A DNA stretch of 64,000 nt from Hydractinia symbiolongicarpus (taxonomy: Eukaryota > Cnidaria > Hydrozoa > Anthoathecata > Hydractiniidae): positions 32,763,501 through 32,827,500 of the forward strand of contig NC_079878.1 in assembly GCF_029227915.1 (NCBI RefSeq), read 5' to 3'. The notes under the pieces are model-generated. The model saw nothing but the letters and a program-made list of their open reading frames with translations, did no database searches and was not told where the DNA came from. Shown here piece by piece: positions 1 through 12,604 of the stretch. Both the position numbers and the translations under genes were made by a program. The stretch's first letter is position 1. Each line of letters begins with the position of its first letter.

Positions 1-1140
1 GAGTCCGGGATTTACGGGAAATCGCGGATTTTCGTTTGCCGGCGATTAAACTTCTTTTACTCAGCGTCCCATCAAATATGAAAATATTTTTGAAAACTAC
101 AAGTCTCATGCGTTTAGTGGGAAAAAAATAATATAAAAAATCGTTCGGGAAATGCGTTCACTCCCTGGGTACTTTCTTTGTATACTTTTGACTATACGGG
201 TCGAGTCCGGGGTTTACGGGAAATGGCGGGTTTTCGTTTGCCGTCGATTAAACTTCTTTTATTCAGCGTCTCATCAAAAATGAAAACATTTTTGAAAACT
301 ACAAGTCTCATACGTTTTAGTGGTGAAAAGATAATTTAAAAAATCGTTTTGGAAATGAGTTTACTCACAGGGTACTTTCTTTGTATACATTCGACTATAC
401 GGACCAAGCCCGGGATTTACGGGAAATCGCGGGTTTTCGTTTGCTGGCGATTAAACCACTTTCATTAGGCGTTTCATCAAAAATGAAAACATTTCTGAAA
501 ACTACAAGTCTCATGCGTTTTAGTGGTGAAAAAATAATTTAAAAAATCGTTCGGGAAATGAGTTTACTCCCTGGGTACTTTCTTTGTATACTTTTGACTA
601 TACGGGCCGAGTCCGGGATTTACGGGAAATCGCGGATTTTCGTTTGCCGGCGATTAAACTTCTTTTATTCAGCGTCCCATCAAATATGAAAATATTTTTG
701 AAAACTACAAGTCTCATGCGTTTAGTGGTAAAAAAATAATATCAAAAATCGTTCGGGAAATGAGTTAATCCCTGGGTACTTTCTTTGTATACTTTTGACT
801 ATACGGATCGAGTCCAGGGTTTACGGGAAATGGCGGGTTTTCGATTGCCGTCGATTAAACTTCTTTTATTCCACGTCTCATCAAAAATGAAAACATTTTT
901 GAAAACTACAAGTCTCATGCGTTTTAGTGGTGAAAAGATAATTTAAAAAATCGATTTGGAAATGAGTTTACTCACAGGGTACTTTCTTTGTATACATTCG
1001 ACTATACGGGCCAAGCCCGGGATTTACGGGAAATCGCGGGTTTTTGTTTGCCGGCGATTAAACTTCTTTCATTAACCGTCTCATCAAAAATGAAAACATT
1101 TTTTGAAAACTACAAGTCTCATGCGTTTTAGTGGTGAAAA
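1..1140 (+). repeat. Ten-monomer duplication, left copy (A-B-C-A'-D-F)
   Basis: Base 1 lines up with base 2030, and the match runs to 1140/3169 at a constant offset of 2029 bp (10 monomers). The order is A, B, C, A', D, F. Differences seen include GGACCAAGCC here versus GGGCCAAGCC at 2430, and TTCCACGTC here versus TTCAGCGTC in the right copy. The copy is cut off by the window start. At 1141 the tail switches from the F form (run of A) to the GATAATTT/CGATTTGG form that precedes type E, which marks a recombination junction. Confidence 0.85.
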
Positions 1141-2029
1141 GATAATTTAAAAAATCGATTTGGAAATGAGTTTACTCACAGGGTACTTTCTTTGTATACA
1201 TTCGACTATACGGGCCAAGACCGGGATTTACGGGAAATCGCGGGTTTTCGTTTGGTGGCGATTAAACCACTTTCATTAAGCGTCTCATCAAAAATGAAAA
1301 CATTTCTGAAAACTACAAGTCTCATGCGTTTTAGTGGTGAAAAAATAATTTAAAACATCGTTCGGGAAATGAGTTTACTCACAGGATACTTTCTTTGTAT
1401 ACATTCAACTATACGGGCCAAGCCCGGGATTTACGGGAAATCGCGGGTTTTTGTTTGCCGGCGATTAAACTTCTTTCATTAACCGTCTCATCAAAAATGA
1501 AAACATTTTTTGAAAACTACAAGTCTCATGCGTTGTAGTGGTGAAAAAATAATTTAAAAAATCGTTCAGAAAATGAGTTTACTCCCTGGGTAATTCCTTT
1601 GTATACTTTTGACTATACGGGCCTAGTCCGGGGTTTACGGGAAATGGCGGGTTTTCATTTGCCGGCGATTAAACTTCTTTTATTCAGCGTCTCATCAAAA
1701 ATGAAAACATTTTTAAAAACTATAAGTTTCATGGGTTTTATTGGTGAAATAATAATTTAAAAAATCGTTCGGGAAATGAGTTTACTCCCTGGGTACTTTC
1801 TTTGTATACTTTTGACTATACGGGCCGAGTCCGGGATTTACGGGAAATCGCGAGTTTTTGTTTTCCGGCGATTAAACCTCTTTCATTAAGCGTCTCATCA
1901 AAAATGAAAACATTTCTGAAAACTACAAGCCTCATGCGTTTTAGTGGTGAAAAAATAATTTAAAAAATCGTTCGGGAAATGAGTTTACTCCCTGGGTACT
2001 TTCTTTGTATACTTTTGACTATACGGGCC
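1141..2029 (+). repeat. Monomers E-F-P-O, shared with 6820-7708
   Basis: There are four monomers. The third carries GGGCCTAGTCC with GGGTAATTCC upstream and TTTTCATTTGCC downstream. The same private variants recur about 5679 bp later (28 monomers) near 7299. Downstream, both places continue A-B-C-A'-D, so the shared block extends to about 3000 and 8680. The P monomer also carries GCGTTGTAGTGG just before it, a marker that is common again only in the 38-64 kb part. Confidence 0.75.
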
Positions 2030-2429
2030 GAGTCCGGGATTTACGGGAAATCGCGGATTTTCGTTTGCCGGCGATTAAACTTCTTTTACTCAGCGTCCCA
2101 TCAAATATGAAAATATTTTTGAAAACTACAAATCTCATGCGTTTAGTGGGAAAAAAATAATATAAAAAATCGTTCGGGAAATGCGTTCACTCCCTGGGTA
2201 CTTTCTTTGTATACTTTTGACTATACGGGTCGAGTCCGGGGTTTACGGGAAATGGCGGGTTTTCGTTTGCCGTCGATTAAACTTCTTTTATTCAGCGTCT
2301 CATCAAAAATGAAAACATTTTTGAAAACTACAAGTCTCATACGTTTTAGTGGTGAAAAGATAATTTAAAAAATCGTTTTGGAAATGAGTTTACTCACAGG
2401 GTACTTTCTTTGTATACATTCGACTATAC
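2030..2429 (+). repeat. Monomers A-B opening the right copy of the ten-monomer duplication
   Basis: These two monomers align with 1-400 at offset 2029. Type A has GCGGATTTTCG, CTCAGCGTCCC and the altered dyad ATCAAATATG. Type B has GGTCGAGTCC, GCCGTCGATT and CATACG. The right copy continues through 3169, inside the next feature. Confidence 0.8.
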
Positions 2430-4862
2430 GGGCCAAGCCCGGGATTTACGGGAAATCGCGGGTTTTCGTTTGCTGGCGATTAAACCACTTTCATTAGGCG
2501 TTTCATCAAAAATGAAAACATTTCTGAAAACTACAAGTCTCATGCGTTTTAGTGGTGAAAAAATAATTTAAAAAATCGTTCGGGAAATGAGTTTACTCCC
2601 TGGGTACTTTCTTTGTATACTTTTGACTATACGGGCCGAGTCCGGAATTTACGGGAAATCGCGGATTTTCGTTTGCCGGCGATTAAACTTCTTTTATTCA
2701 GCGTCCCATCAAATATGAAAATATTTTTGAAAACTACAAGTCTCATGCGTTTAGTGGTAAAAAAATAATATCAAAAATCGTTCGGGAAATGAGTTAATCC
2801 CTGGGTACTTTCTTTGTATACTTTTGACTATACGGATCGAGTCCAGGGTTTACGGGAAATGGCGGGTTTTCGATTGCCGTCGATTAAACTTCTTTTATTC
2901 AGCGTCTCATCAAAAATGAAAACATTTTTGAAAACTACAAGTCTCATGCGTTTTAGTGGTGAAAAGATAATTTAAAAAATCGATTTGGAAATGAGTTTAC
3001 TCACAGGGTACTTTCTTTGTATACATTCGACTATACGGGCCAAGCCCGGGATTTACGGGAAATCGCGGGTTTTTGTTTGCCGGCGATTAAACTTCTTTCA
3101 TTAACCGTCTCATCAAAAATGAAAACATTTTTTGAAAACTACAAGTCTCATGCGTTTTAGTGGTGAAAAAAAAAATTAAAAAATCGTTCGGGAAATGAGT
3201 TTACTCCCTGGGTACTTTCTTTGTGTACATTCGACTATACGGGCCAAGCCCGGGATTTACGGGAAATCGCGGGTTTTCGTTTGCTGGCGATTAAACCACT
3301 TTCATTAGGCGTTTCATCAAAAATGAAAACATTTCTGAAAACTACAAGTCTCATGCGTTTTAGTGGTGAAAAAATAATTTAAAAAATCGTTCGGGAAATG
3401 AGTTTACTCCCTGGGTACTTTCTTTGTATACTTTTGACTATACGGGCCGAGTCCGGGATTTACGGGAAATCGCGGATTTTCGTTTGCCGGCGATTAAACT
3501 TCTTTTATTCAGCGTCCCATCAAATATGAAAATATTTTTGAAAACTACAAGTCTCATGCGTTTAGTGGTAAAAAAATAATATCAAAAATCGTTCGGGAAA
3601 TGAGTTAATCCCTGGGTACTTTCTTTGTATACTTTTGACTATACAGATCGAGTCCAGGGTTTACGGGAAATGGCGGGTTTTCGATTGCCGTCGATTAAAC
3701 TTCTTTTATTCAGCGTCTCATCAAAAATGAAAACATTTTTGAAAACTACAAGTCTCATGCGTTTTAGTGGTGAAAAGATAATTTAAAAAATCGATTTGGA
3801 AATGAGTTTACTCACAGGGTACTTTCTTTGTATACATTCGACTATACGGGCCAAGCCCGGGATTTACGGGAAATCGCGGGTTTTTGTTTGCCGGCGATTA
3901 AACTTCTTTCATTAACCGTCTCATCAAAAATGAAAACATTTTTTGAAAACTACAAGTCTCATGCGTTTTAGTGGTGAAAAAAAAAATTAAAAAATCGTTC
4001 GGGAAATGAGTTTACTCCCTGGGTACTTTCTTTGTGTACATTCGACTATACGCGCCAAGCCCGGGATTTACGGGAAATCGCGGGTTTTCGTTTGCTGGCG
4101 ATTAAACCATTTTCATTAGGCGTTTCATCAAAAATGAAAACATTTCTGAAAACTACAAGTCTCATGCGTTTTAGTGGTGAAAAAATAATTTAAAAAATCG
4201 TTCGGGAAATGAGTTTACTCCCTGGGTACTTTCTTTGTATACTTTTGACTATACGGGCCGAGTCCGGGATTTACAGGAAATCGCGGATTTTCGTTTGCCG
4301 GCGATTAAACTTCTTTTATTCAGCGTCCCATCAAATATGAAAATATTTTTGAAAACTACAAGTCTCATGCGTTTAGTGGTAAAAAAATAATATCAAAAAT
4401 CGTTCGGGAAATGAGTTAATCCCTGGGTACTTTCTTTGTATACTTTTGACTATACGGATCGAGTCCAGGGTTTACGGGAAATGGCGGGTTTTCGATTGCC
4501 GTCGATTAAACTTCTTTTATTCAGCGTCTCATCAAAAATGAAAACATTTTTGAAAACTACAAGTCTCATGCGTTTTAGTGGTGAAAAGATAATTTAAAAA
4601 ATCGATTTGGAAATGAGTTTACTCACAGGGTACTTTCTTTGTATACATTCGACTATACGGGCCAAGCCCGGGATTTACGGGAAATCGCGGGTTTTTGTTT
4701 GCCGGCGATTAAACTTCTTTCATTAACCGTCTCATCAAAAATGAAAACATTTTTTGAAAACTACAAGTCCCATGCGTTTTAGTGGTGAAAAAAAAAATTA
4801 AAAAATCGTTCGGGAAATGAGTTTACTCCCTGGGTACTTTCTTTGTGTACATTCGACTATAC
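2430..4862 (+). repeat. Four-monomer HOR C-A'-D-F, three tandem copies (811 bp)
   Basis: Type C starts at 2430, 3241 and 4052, an exact 811-bp period. A' starts at about 2638, 3449 and 4260. Each unit is C, A', D, F, so B, E and the G-O part of the long cycle are skipped. The F tail has a run of A (AAAAAAATT) and leads directly into the next C. Differences between copies are few: CGGAATTT in the first A', ATACAGATCG in the second D, and CGCGCCAAG in the third C. After the third F the array continues with G and resumes the long cycle. Confidence 0.9.
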
Positions 4863-7739
4863 GGGCCAAGCCCGGGATTTACGGCAAATCGCGGGATTTC
4901 GTTTGCCGGCGATTAAACTTCTTTCATTAACCGTCTCAATAAAAATGAAAACATTTTTGAAAACTACAAGTCTCATGCGTTTTAGTGGTGAAAAAAAAAA
5001 TTAAAAAATCGTTCGGGAAATGCGTATACTCCCTGGGTACTTTCTTTGTATACTTTTGACTATACGGGACGAGTCCAGGATTTACGGGAAGTCACGGGTT
5101 TTCGTTTGCCGGCGTTTAAACTTCTTTTATTCAGCGTCTCATCAAAAATGAAAACATTTTTAAAAACTACAAGTCTCATGGGCTTTAGTGGTGAAATAAT
5201 AATTTAAAAAATCGTTCGGGAAATGAGTTTACTCCCTGGGTACTTTCTTTGTATACTTTTGACTATACGGGCCGAGTCCGGGATTTACGGGAAATCGCAG
5301 GTTTTCGTTTGCCGGCGATTAAACTTCTTTTATTCAGCGTCTCATCAAAAATGAAAACATTTTTGAAAACTACAAGTCTCATGCGTTTTAGTGGTGAAAA
5401 AATAATTTAAAAAATCGTTCGGGAAACGAGTTTACTCCCTGGGTACTTTCTTTGTATACTTTTGATTATACGGGCCGAGTCCAGGGTGTTCGGGAAATGG
5501 CGTGTTTTTGTTTGCCGGCGATTAAACTTCTTTTATTCAGCGTCTCATCAAAAATGAAAACATTTTTAAAAACTACAAGTCTCATGGGCTTTAGTGGTGA
5601 AATAATAATTTAAGAAATCGTTCGAGAAATGAGTTTACACCCTGGGTACTTTCTTTGTATACTTTGACTACACGGGCCGAGTCCGGGATTTACGGGAAAT
5701 CGCAGGTTTTCGTTTGCCGGCGAATAAACTTCTTTCATTCAGCGTCTCATCAAAAATGAAAACATTTTTGAAAACTGCAAGTCTCATGCGTTTTAGTGGT
5801 GAAAATATAATTTAAAAAATCGTTCGGGAAATGAGTTTACTTCCTGGGTACTTTCTTTGTATACTTTTGACTATACGGGCCGAGTCCGGGATTTACGGGA
5901 AGTCGCGGGTTTTCGTTTGCCGGCGATTAAACTTCTTTTATTCAGCGTCTCATCAAAAATGAAAACATTTTCAGAAACTGCAAGTCTCATGGGCTTTAGT
6001 GGTGAAATAATAATTTAAAAAATCTTTCGGGAAATGAGTTTTCACCCTGGGTACTTTCTTTGTATACTTTTGACTATACGGTCCAAGCCCGGGATTTACG
6101 GGAAATCGCGGGATTTCCTTTGCCGGCGATTAAACCTCTTTGATTAAGCGTCTCATCAAAAATGAAAACATTTTTAAAAACTATAAGTTTCATGGGTTTT
6201 AGTGGTGAAATAAAAATTTAAAAAATCGTTCGGGAAATGAGTTTACTCCCTGGGTACTTTCTTTGTATACTTTTGACTATACGGGCCGAGTCCGGGATTT
6301 ACGGGAAATCGCGGGTTTTTGTTTTCCGGCGATTAAACCTCTTCCATTAAGCGTCTCATCAAAAATGAAAACATTTCGGAAAACTACAAGTCTCATGCGT
6401 TTTAGTGGTGAAAAAATAATTTAAAAAATCGTTCGGGAAATGAGTTTACTCCCTGGTTACTTTCTTTGTATACTTTTAACTATACGGGCCGAGTCCGGGA
6501 TTTACGGGAAATCGCGGATTTTCGTTTGCCGGCGATTAAACTTCTTTTACTCAGCGTCCCATCAAATATGAAAATATTTTTGAAAACTACAAGTCTCATG
6601 CGTTTAGTGGGAAAAAAATAATATAAAAAATCGTTCGGGAAATGGGTTCACTCCCTGGGTACTTTCTTTGTATACTTTTGACTATACGGATCGAGTCCGG
6701 GGTTTACGGGAAATGGCGGGTTTTCGTTTGCCGTCGATTAAACTTCTTTTATTCAGCGTCTCATCAAAAATGAAAATATTTTTGAAAACTACAAGTCTCA
6801 TACGTTTTAGTGGTGAAAAGATAATTTAAAAAATCGTTTTGGAAATGAGTTTACTCACAGGGTACTTTCTTTGTATACATTCGACTATACGGGCCAAGAC
6901 CGGGATTTACGGGAAATCGCGGGTTTTCGTTTGGTGGCGATTAAACCACTTTCATTAAGCGTCTCATCAAAAATGAAAACATTTCTGAAAACTACAAGTC
7001 TCATGCGTTTTAGTGGTGAAAAAATAATTTAAAACATCGTTCGGGAAATGAGTTTACTCACAGGATACTTTCTTTGTATACATTCAACTATACGGGCCAA
7101 GCCCGGGATTTACGGGAAATCGCGGGTTTTTGTTTGCCGGCGATTAAACTTCTTTCATTAACAGTCTCATCAAAAATGAAAACATTTTTTGAAAACTACA
7201 AGTCTCATGCGTTGTAGTGGTGAAAAAATAATTTAAAAAATCGTACAGAAAATGAGTTTACTCCCTGGGTAATTCCTTTGTATACTTTTGACTATAAGGG
7301 CCTAGTCCGGGGTTTACGGGAAATGGCGGGTTTTCATTTGCCGGCGATTAAACTTCTTTTATTCAGCGTCTCATCAAAAATGAAAACATTTTTAAAAACT
7401 ATAAGTTTCATGGGTTTTATTGGTGAAATAATAATTTAAAAAATCGTTCGGGAAATGAGTTTACTCCCTGGGTACTTTCTTTGTATACTTTTGACTATAC
7501 GGGCCGAGTCCGGGATTTACGGAAAATCGCGAGTTTTTGTTTTCCGGCGATTAAACCTCTTTCATTAAGCGTCTCATCAAAAATGAAAACATTTTTGAAA
7601 ACTACAAGTCTCATGCGTTTTAGTGGTGAAAAAATAATTTAAAAAATCGTTCGGGAAATGAGTTTACTCCCTGGGTACTTTTTTGTATACTTTTGACTAT
7701 ACGGGCCGAGTCCGGGATTTACGGGAAATCGCGGATTTT
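4863..7739 (+). repeat. Long-cycle stretch G-H-I-K-L-M-N-O-A-B-E-F-P-O-A
   Basis: This stretch follows the 16-type order with J missing between I (about 5270) and K (about 5475), then skips C-A'-D between B (about 6695) and E (about 6895). L is recognised at 5661 by ACTTTGACTACACGGG, which is 2 bp shorter than usual. O carries TTGTTTTCCGGCG and CATTTCGGAAAAC. From K to B it parallels about 14343-15810. Its last part, 6820-7708, repeats 1141-2029. Confidence 0.8.
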
Positions 7740-10700
7740 CGTTTGCCGGCGATTAAACTTCTTTTACTCAGCGTCCCATCAAATATGAAAATATTTTTGA
7801 AAACTACAAGTCTCATGCGTTTAGTGGGAAAAAAATAATATAAAAAATCGTTCGGGAAATGCGTTCACTCCCTGGGTACTTTCTTTGTATACTTTTGACT
7901 ATACGGGTCGAGTCCGGGGTTTACGGGAAATGGCGGGTTTTCGTTTGCCGTCGATTAAACTTCTTTTATTCAGCGTCTCATCGAAAATGAAAACATTTTT
8001 GAAAACTACAAGTCTCATACGTTTTAGTGGTGAAAAGATAATTTAAAAAATCGTTTTGGAAATGAGTTTACTCACAGGGTACTTTCTTTGTATACATTCG
8101 ACTATACGGGCCAAGCCCGGGATTTACGGGAAATCGCGGGTTTTCGTTTGCTGGCGATTAAACCACTTTCATTAGGCGTTTCATCAAAAATGAAAACATT
8201 TCTGAAAACTACAAGTCTCATGCGTTTTAGTGGTGAAAAAATAATTTAAAAAATCGTTCGGGAAATGAGTTTACTCCCTGGGTACTTTCTTTGTATACTT
8301 TTGACTATACGGGCCGAGTCCGGGATTTACGGGAAATCGCGGATTTTCGTTTGCCGGCGATTAAACTTCTTTTATTCAGCGTCCCATCAAATATGAAAAT
8401 ATTTTTGAAAACTACAAGTCTCATGCGTTTAGTGGTAAAAAAATAATATCAAAAATCGTTCGGGAAATGAGTTAATCCCTGGGTACTTTCTTTGTATACT
8501 TTTGACTATACGGATCGAGTCCAGGGTTTACGGGAAATGGCGGGTTTTCGATTGCCGTCGATTAAACTTCTTTTATTCAGCGTCTCATCAAAAATGAAAA
8601 CATTTTTGAAAACTACAAGTCTCATGCGTTTTATTGGTGAAAAGATAATTTAAAAAATCGATTTGGAAATGAGTTTACTCACAGAGTACTTTCTTTGTAT
8701 ACATTCGACTATACGGGCCAAGACCGGGATTTACGGGAAATCGCGGGTTTTCGTTTGGTGGCGATTAAACCACTTTCATTAAGGGTCTCATCAAAAATGA
8801 AAACATTTCTGAAAACTACAAGTCTCATGCGTTTTAGTGGTGAAAAAATAATTTAAAACATCGTTTGGGAAATGAGTTTACTCACAGGATACTTTCTTTG
8901 TATACATTCAACTATACGGGCCAAGCCCGGGATTTACGGGAAATCGCGGGTTTTTGTTTGCCGGCGATTAAACTTCTTTCATTAACCGTCTCATCAAAAA
9001 TGAAAACATTTTTTGAAAACTACAAGTCTCATGCGTTTTAGTGGTGAAAAAAAAATTAAAAAATCGTTCGGGAAATGAGTTTACTCCCTGGGTACTTTCT
9101 TTGTGTACATTCGACTATACGGGCCAAGCCCGGGATTTACGGGAAATCGCGGGATTTCGTTTGCCGGCGATTAAACTTCTTTCATTAACCGTCTCAATAA
9201 AAATGAAAACATTTTTGAAAACTACAAGTCTCATGCGTTTTAGTGGTGAAAAAAAAAATTAAAAAATCGTTCGGGAAATGCGTATACTCCCTGGGTACTT
9301 TCTTTGTATACTTTTGACTATACGGGACGAGTCCAGGATTTACGGGAAGTCGCGGGTTTTCGTTTGCCGGCGATTAAACTTCTTTTACTCAGCGTCCCAT
9401 CAAATATGAAAATATTTTTGAAAACTACAAGTCTCATGCGTTTAGTGGGAAAAAAATAATATAAAAAATCGTTCGGGAAATGCGTTCACTCCCTGGGTAC
9501 TTTCTTTGTATACTTTTGACTATACGGGTCGAGTCCGGGGTTTACGGGAAATGGCGGGTTTTCGTTTGCCGTCGATTAAACTTCTTTTATTCAGCGTCTC
9601 ATCAAAAATGAAAACATTTTTGAAAACTACAAGTCTCATACGTTTTAGTGGTGAAAAGATAATTTAAAAAATCGTTTTGGAAATGAGTTTACTCACAGGG
9701 TACTTTCTTTGTATACATTCGACTATACGGGCCAAGCCCGGGATTTACGGGAAATCGCGGGTTTTCGTTTGCTGGCGATGAAACCACTTTCATTAGGCGT
9801 TTCATCAAAAATGAAAACATTTCTGAAAACTACAAGTCTCATGCGTTTTAGTGGTGAAAAAATAATTTAAAAAAATCGTTCGGGAAATGAGTTTACTCCC
9901 TGGGTACTTTCTTTGTATACTTTTGACTATACGGGCCGAGTCCGGGATTTACGGGAAATCGCGGATTTTCGTTTGCCGGCGATTAAACTTCTTTTATTCA
10001 GCGTCCCATAAAATATGAAAATATTTTTGAAAACTACAAGTCTCATGCGTTTAGTGGTAAAAAAATAATATCAAAAATCGTTCGGGAAATGAGTTAATCC
10101 CTGGGTACTTTCTTTGTATACTTTTGACTATACGGATCGAGTCCAGGGTTTACGGGAAATGGCGGGTTTTCGATTGCCGTCGATTAAACTTCTTTTATTC
10201 AGCGTCTCATCAAAAATGAAAACATTTTTGAAAACTACAAGTCTCATGCGTTTTAGTGGTGAAAAGATAATTTAAAAAATCGATTTGGAAATGAGTTTAC
10301 TCACAGAGTACTTTCTTTGTATACATTCGACTATACGGGCCAAGACCGGGATTTACGGGAAATCGCGGGTTTTCGTTTGGTGGCGATTAAACCACTTTCA
10401 TTAAGGGTCTCATCAAAAATGAAAACATTTCTGAAAACTACAAGTCTCATGCGTTTTAGTGGTGAAAAAATAATTTAAAACATCGTTTGGGAAATGAGTT
10501 TACTCACAGGATACTTTCTTTGTATACATTCAACTATACGGGCCAAGCCCGGGATTTACGGGAAATCGCGGGTTTTTGTTTGCCGGCGATTAAACTTCTT
10601 TCATTAACCGTCTCATCAAAAATGAAAACATTTTTTGAAAACTACAAGTCTCATGCGTTTTAGTGGTGAAAAAAAAATTAAAAAATCGTTCGGGAAATGA

Positions 10701-12604
10701 GTTTACTCCCTGGGTACTTTCTTTGTGTACATTCGACTATACGGGCCAAGCCCGGGATTTACGGGAAATCGCGGGATTTCGTTTGCCGGCGATTAAACTT
10801 CTTTCATTAACCGTCTCAATAAAAATGAAAACATTTTTGAAAACTACAAGTCTCATGCGTTTTAGTGGTGAAAAAAAAAATTAAAAAATCGTTCGGGAAA
10901 TGCGTATACTCCCTGGGTACTTTCTTTGTATACTTTTGACTATACGGGACGAGTCCAGGATTTACGGGAAGTCGCGGGTTTTCGTTTGCCGGCGATTAAA
11001 CTTCTTTTACTCAGCGTCCCATCAAATATGAAAATATTTTTGAAAACTACAAGTCTCATGCGTTTAGTGGGAAAAAAATAATATAAAAAATCGTTCGGGA
11101 AATGCGTTCACTCCCTGGGTACTTTCTTTGTATACTTTTGACTATACGGGTCGAGTCCGGGGTTTACGGGAAATGGCGGGTTTTCGTTTGCCGTCGATTA
11201 AACTTCTTTTATTCAGCGTCTCATCAAAAATGAAAACATTTTTGAAAACTACAAGTCTCATACGTTTTAGTGGTGAAAAGATAATTTAAAAAATCGTTTT
11301 GGAAATGAGTTTACTCACAGGGTACTTTCTTTGTATACATTCGACTATACGGGCCAAGCCCGGGATTTACGGGAAATCGCGGGTTTTCGTTTGCTGGCGA
11401 TTAAACCACTTTCATTAGGCGTTTCATCAAAAATGAAAACATTTCTGAAAACTACAAGTCTCATGCGTTTTAGTGGTGAAAAAATAATTTAAAAAAATCG
11501 TTCGGGAAATGAGTTTACTCCCTGGGTACTTTCTTTGTATACTTTTGACTATACGGGCCGAGTCCGGGATTTACGGGAAATCGCGGATTTTCGTTTGCCG
11601 GCGATTAAACTTCTTTTATTCAGCGTCCCATAAAATATGAAAATATTTTTGAAAACTACAAGTCTCATGCGTTTAGTGGTAAAAAAATAATATCAAAAAT
11701 CGTTCGGGAAATGAGTTAATCCCTGGGTACTTTCTTTGTATACTTTTGACTATACGGATCGAGTCCAGGGTTTACGGGAAATGGCGGGTTTTCGATTGCC
11801 GTCGATTAAACTTCTTTTATTCAGCGTCTCATCAAAAATGAAAACATTTTTGAAAACTACAAGTCTCATGCGTTTTAGTGGTGAAAAGATAATTTAAAAA
11901 ATCGATTTGGAAATGAGTTTACTCACAGAGTACTTTCTTTGTATACATTCGACTATACGGGCCAAGACCGGGATTTACGGGAAATCGCGGGTTTTCGTTT
12001 GGTGGCGATTAAACCACTTTCATTAAGGGTCTCATCAAAAATGAAAACATTTCTGAAAACTACAAGTCTCATGCGTTTTAGTGGTGAAAAAATAATTTAA
12101 AACATCGTTTGGGAAATGAGTTTACTCACAGGATACTTTCTTTGTATACATTCAACTATACGGGCCAAGCCCGGGATTTACGGGAAATCGCGGGTTTTTG
12201 TTTGCCGGCGATTAAACTTCTTTCATTAACCGTCTCATCAAAAATGAAAACATTTTTTGAAAACTACAAGTCTCATGCGTTTTAGTGGTGAAAAAAAAAT
12301 TAAAAAATCGTTCGGGAAATGAGTTTACTCCCTGGGTACTTTCTTTGTGTACATTCGACTATACGGGCCAAGCCCGGGATTTACGGGAAATCGCGGGATT
12401 TCGTTTGCCGGCGATTAAACTTCTTTCATTAACCGTCTCAATAAAAATGAAAACATTTTTGAAAACTACAAGTCTCATGCGTTTTAGTGGTGAAAAAAAA
12501 AATTAAAAAATCGTTCGGGAAATGCGTATACTCCCTGGGTACTTTCTTTGTATACTTTTGACTATACGGGACGAGTCCAGGATTTACGGGAAGTCGCGGG
12601 TTTT
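7740..12604 (+). repeat. Eight-monomer HOR, three near-identical tandem copies (1622 bp)
   Basis: Copies are about 7740-9360, 9361-10982 and 10983-12604, each B-C-A'-D-E-F-G plus a hybrid H/A monomer. The period is 1621-1622 bp. The 1-bp change comes from a run of A near 9870. Private variants such as CACAGAGTAC, TTAAGGGTCTC and GTCTCAATAAAAATG appear in every copy, so the block was amplified as a unit. The hybrid starts as H (GGGACGAGTCCAGG) and ends as A (ACTCAGCGTCCC). It is the crossover point that closed the eight-monomer unit. Confidence 0.93.
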
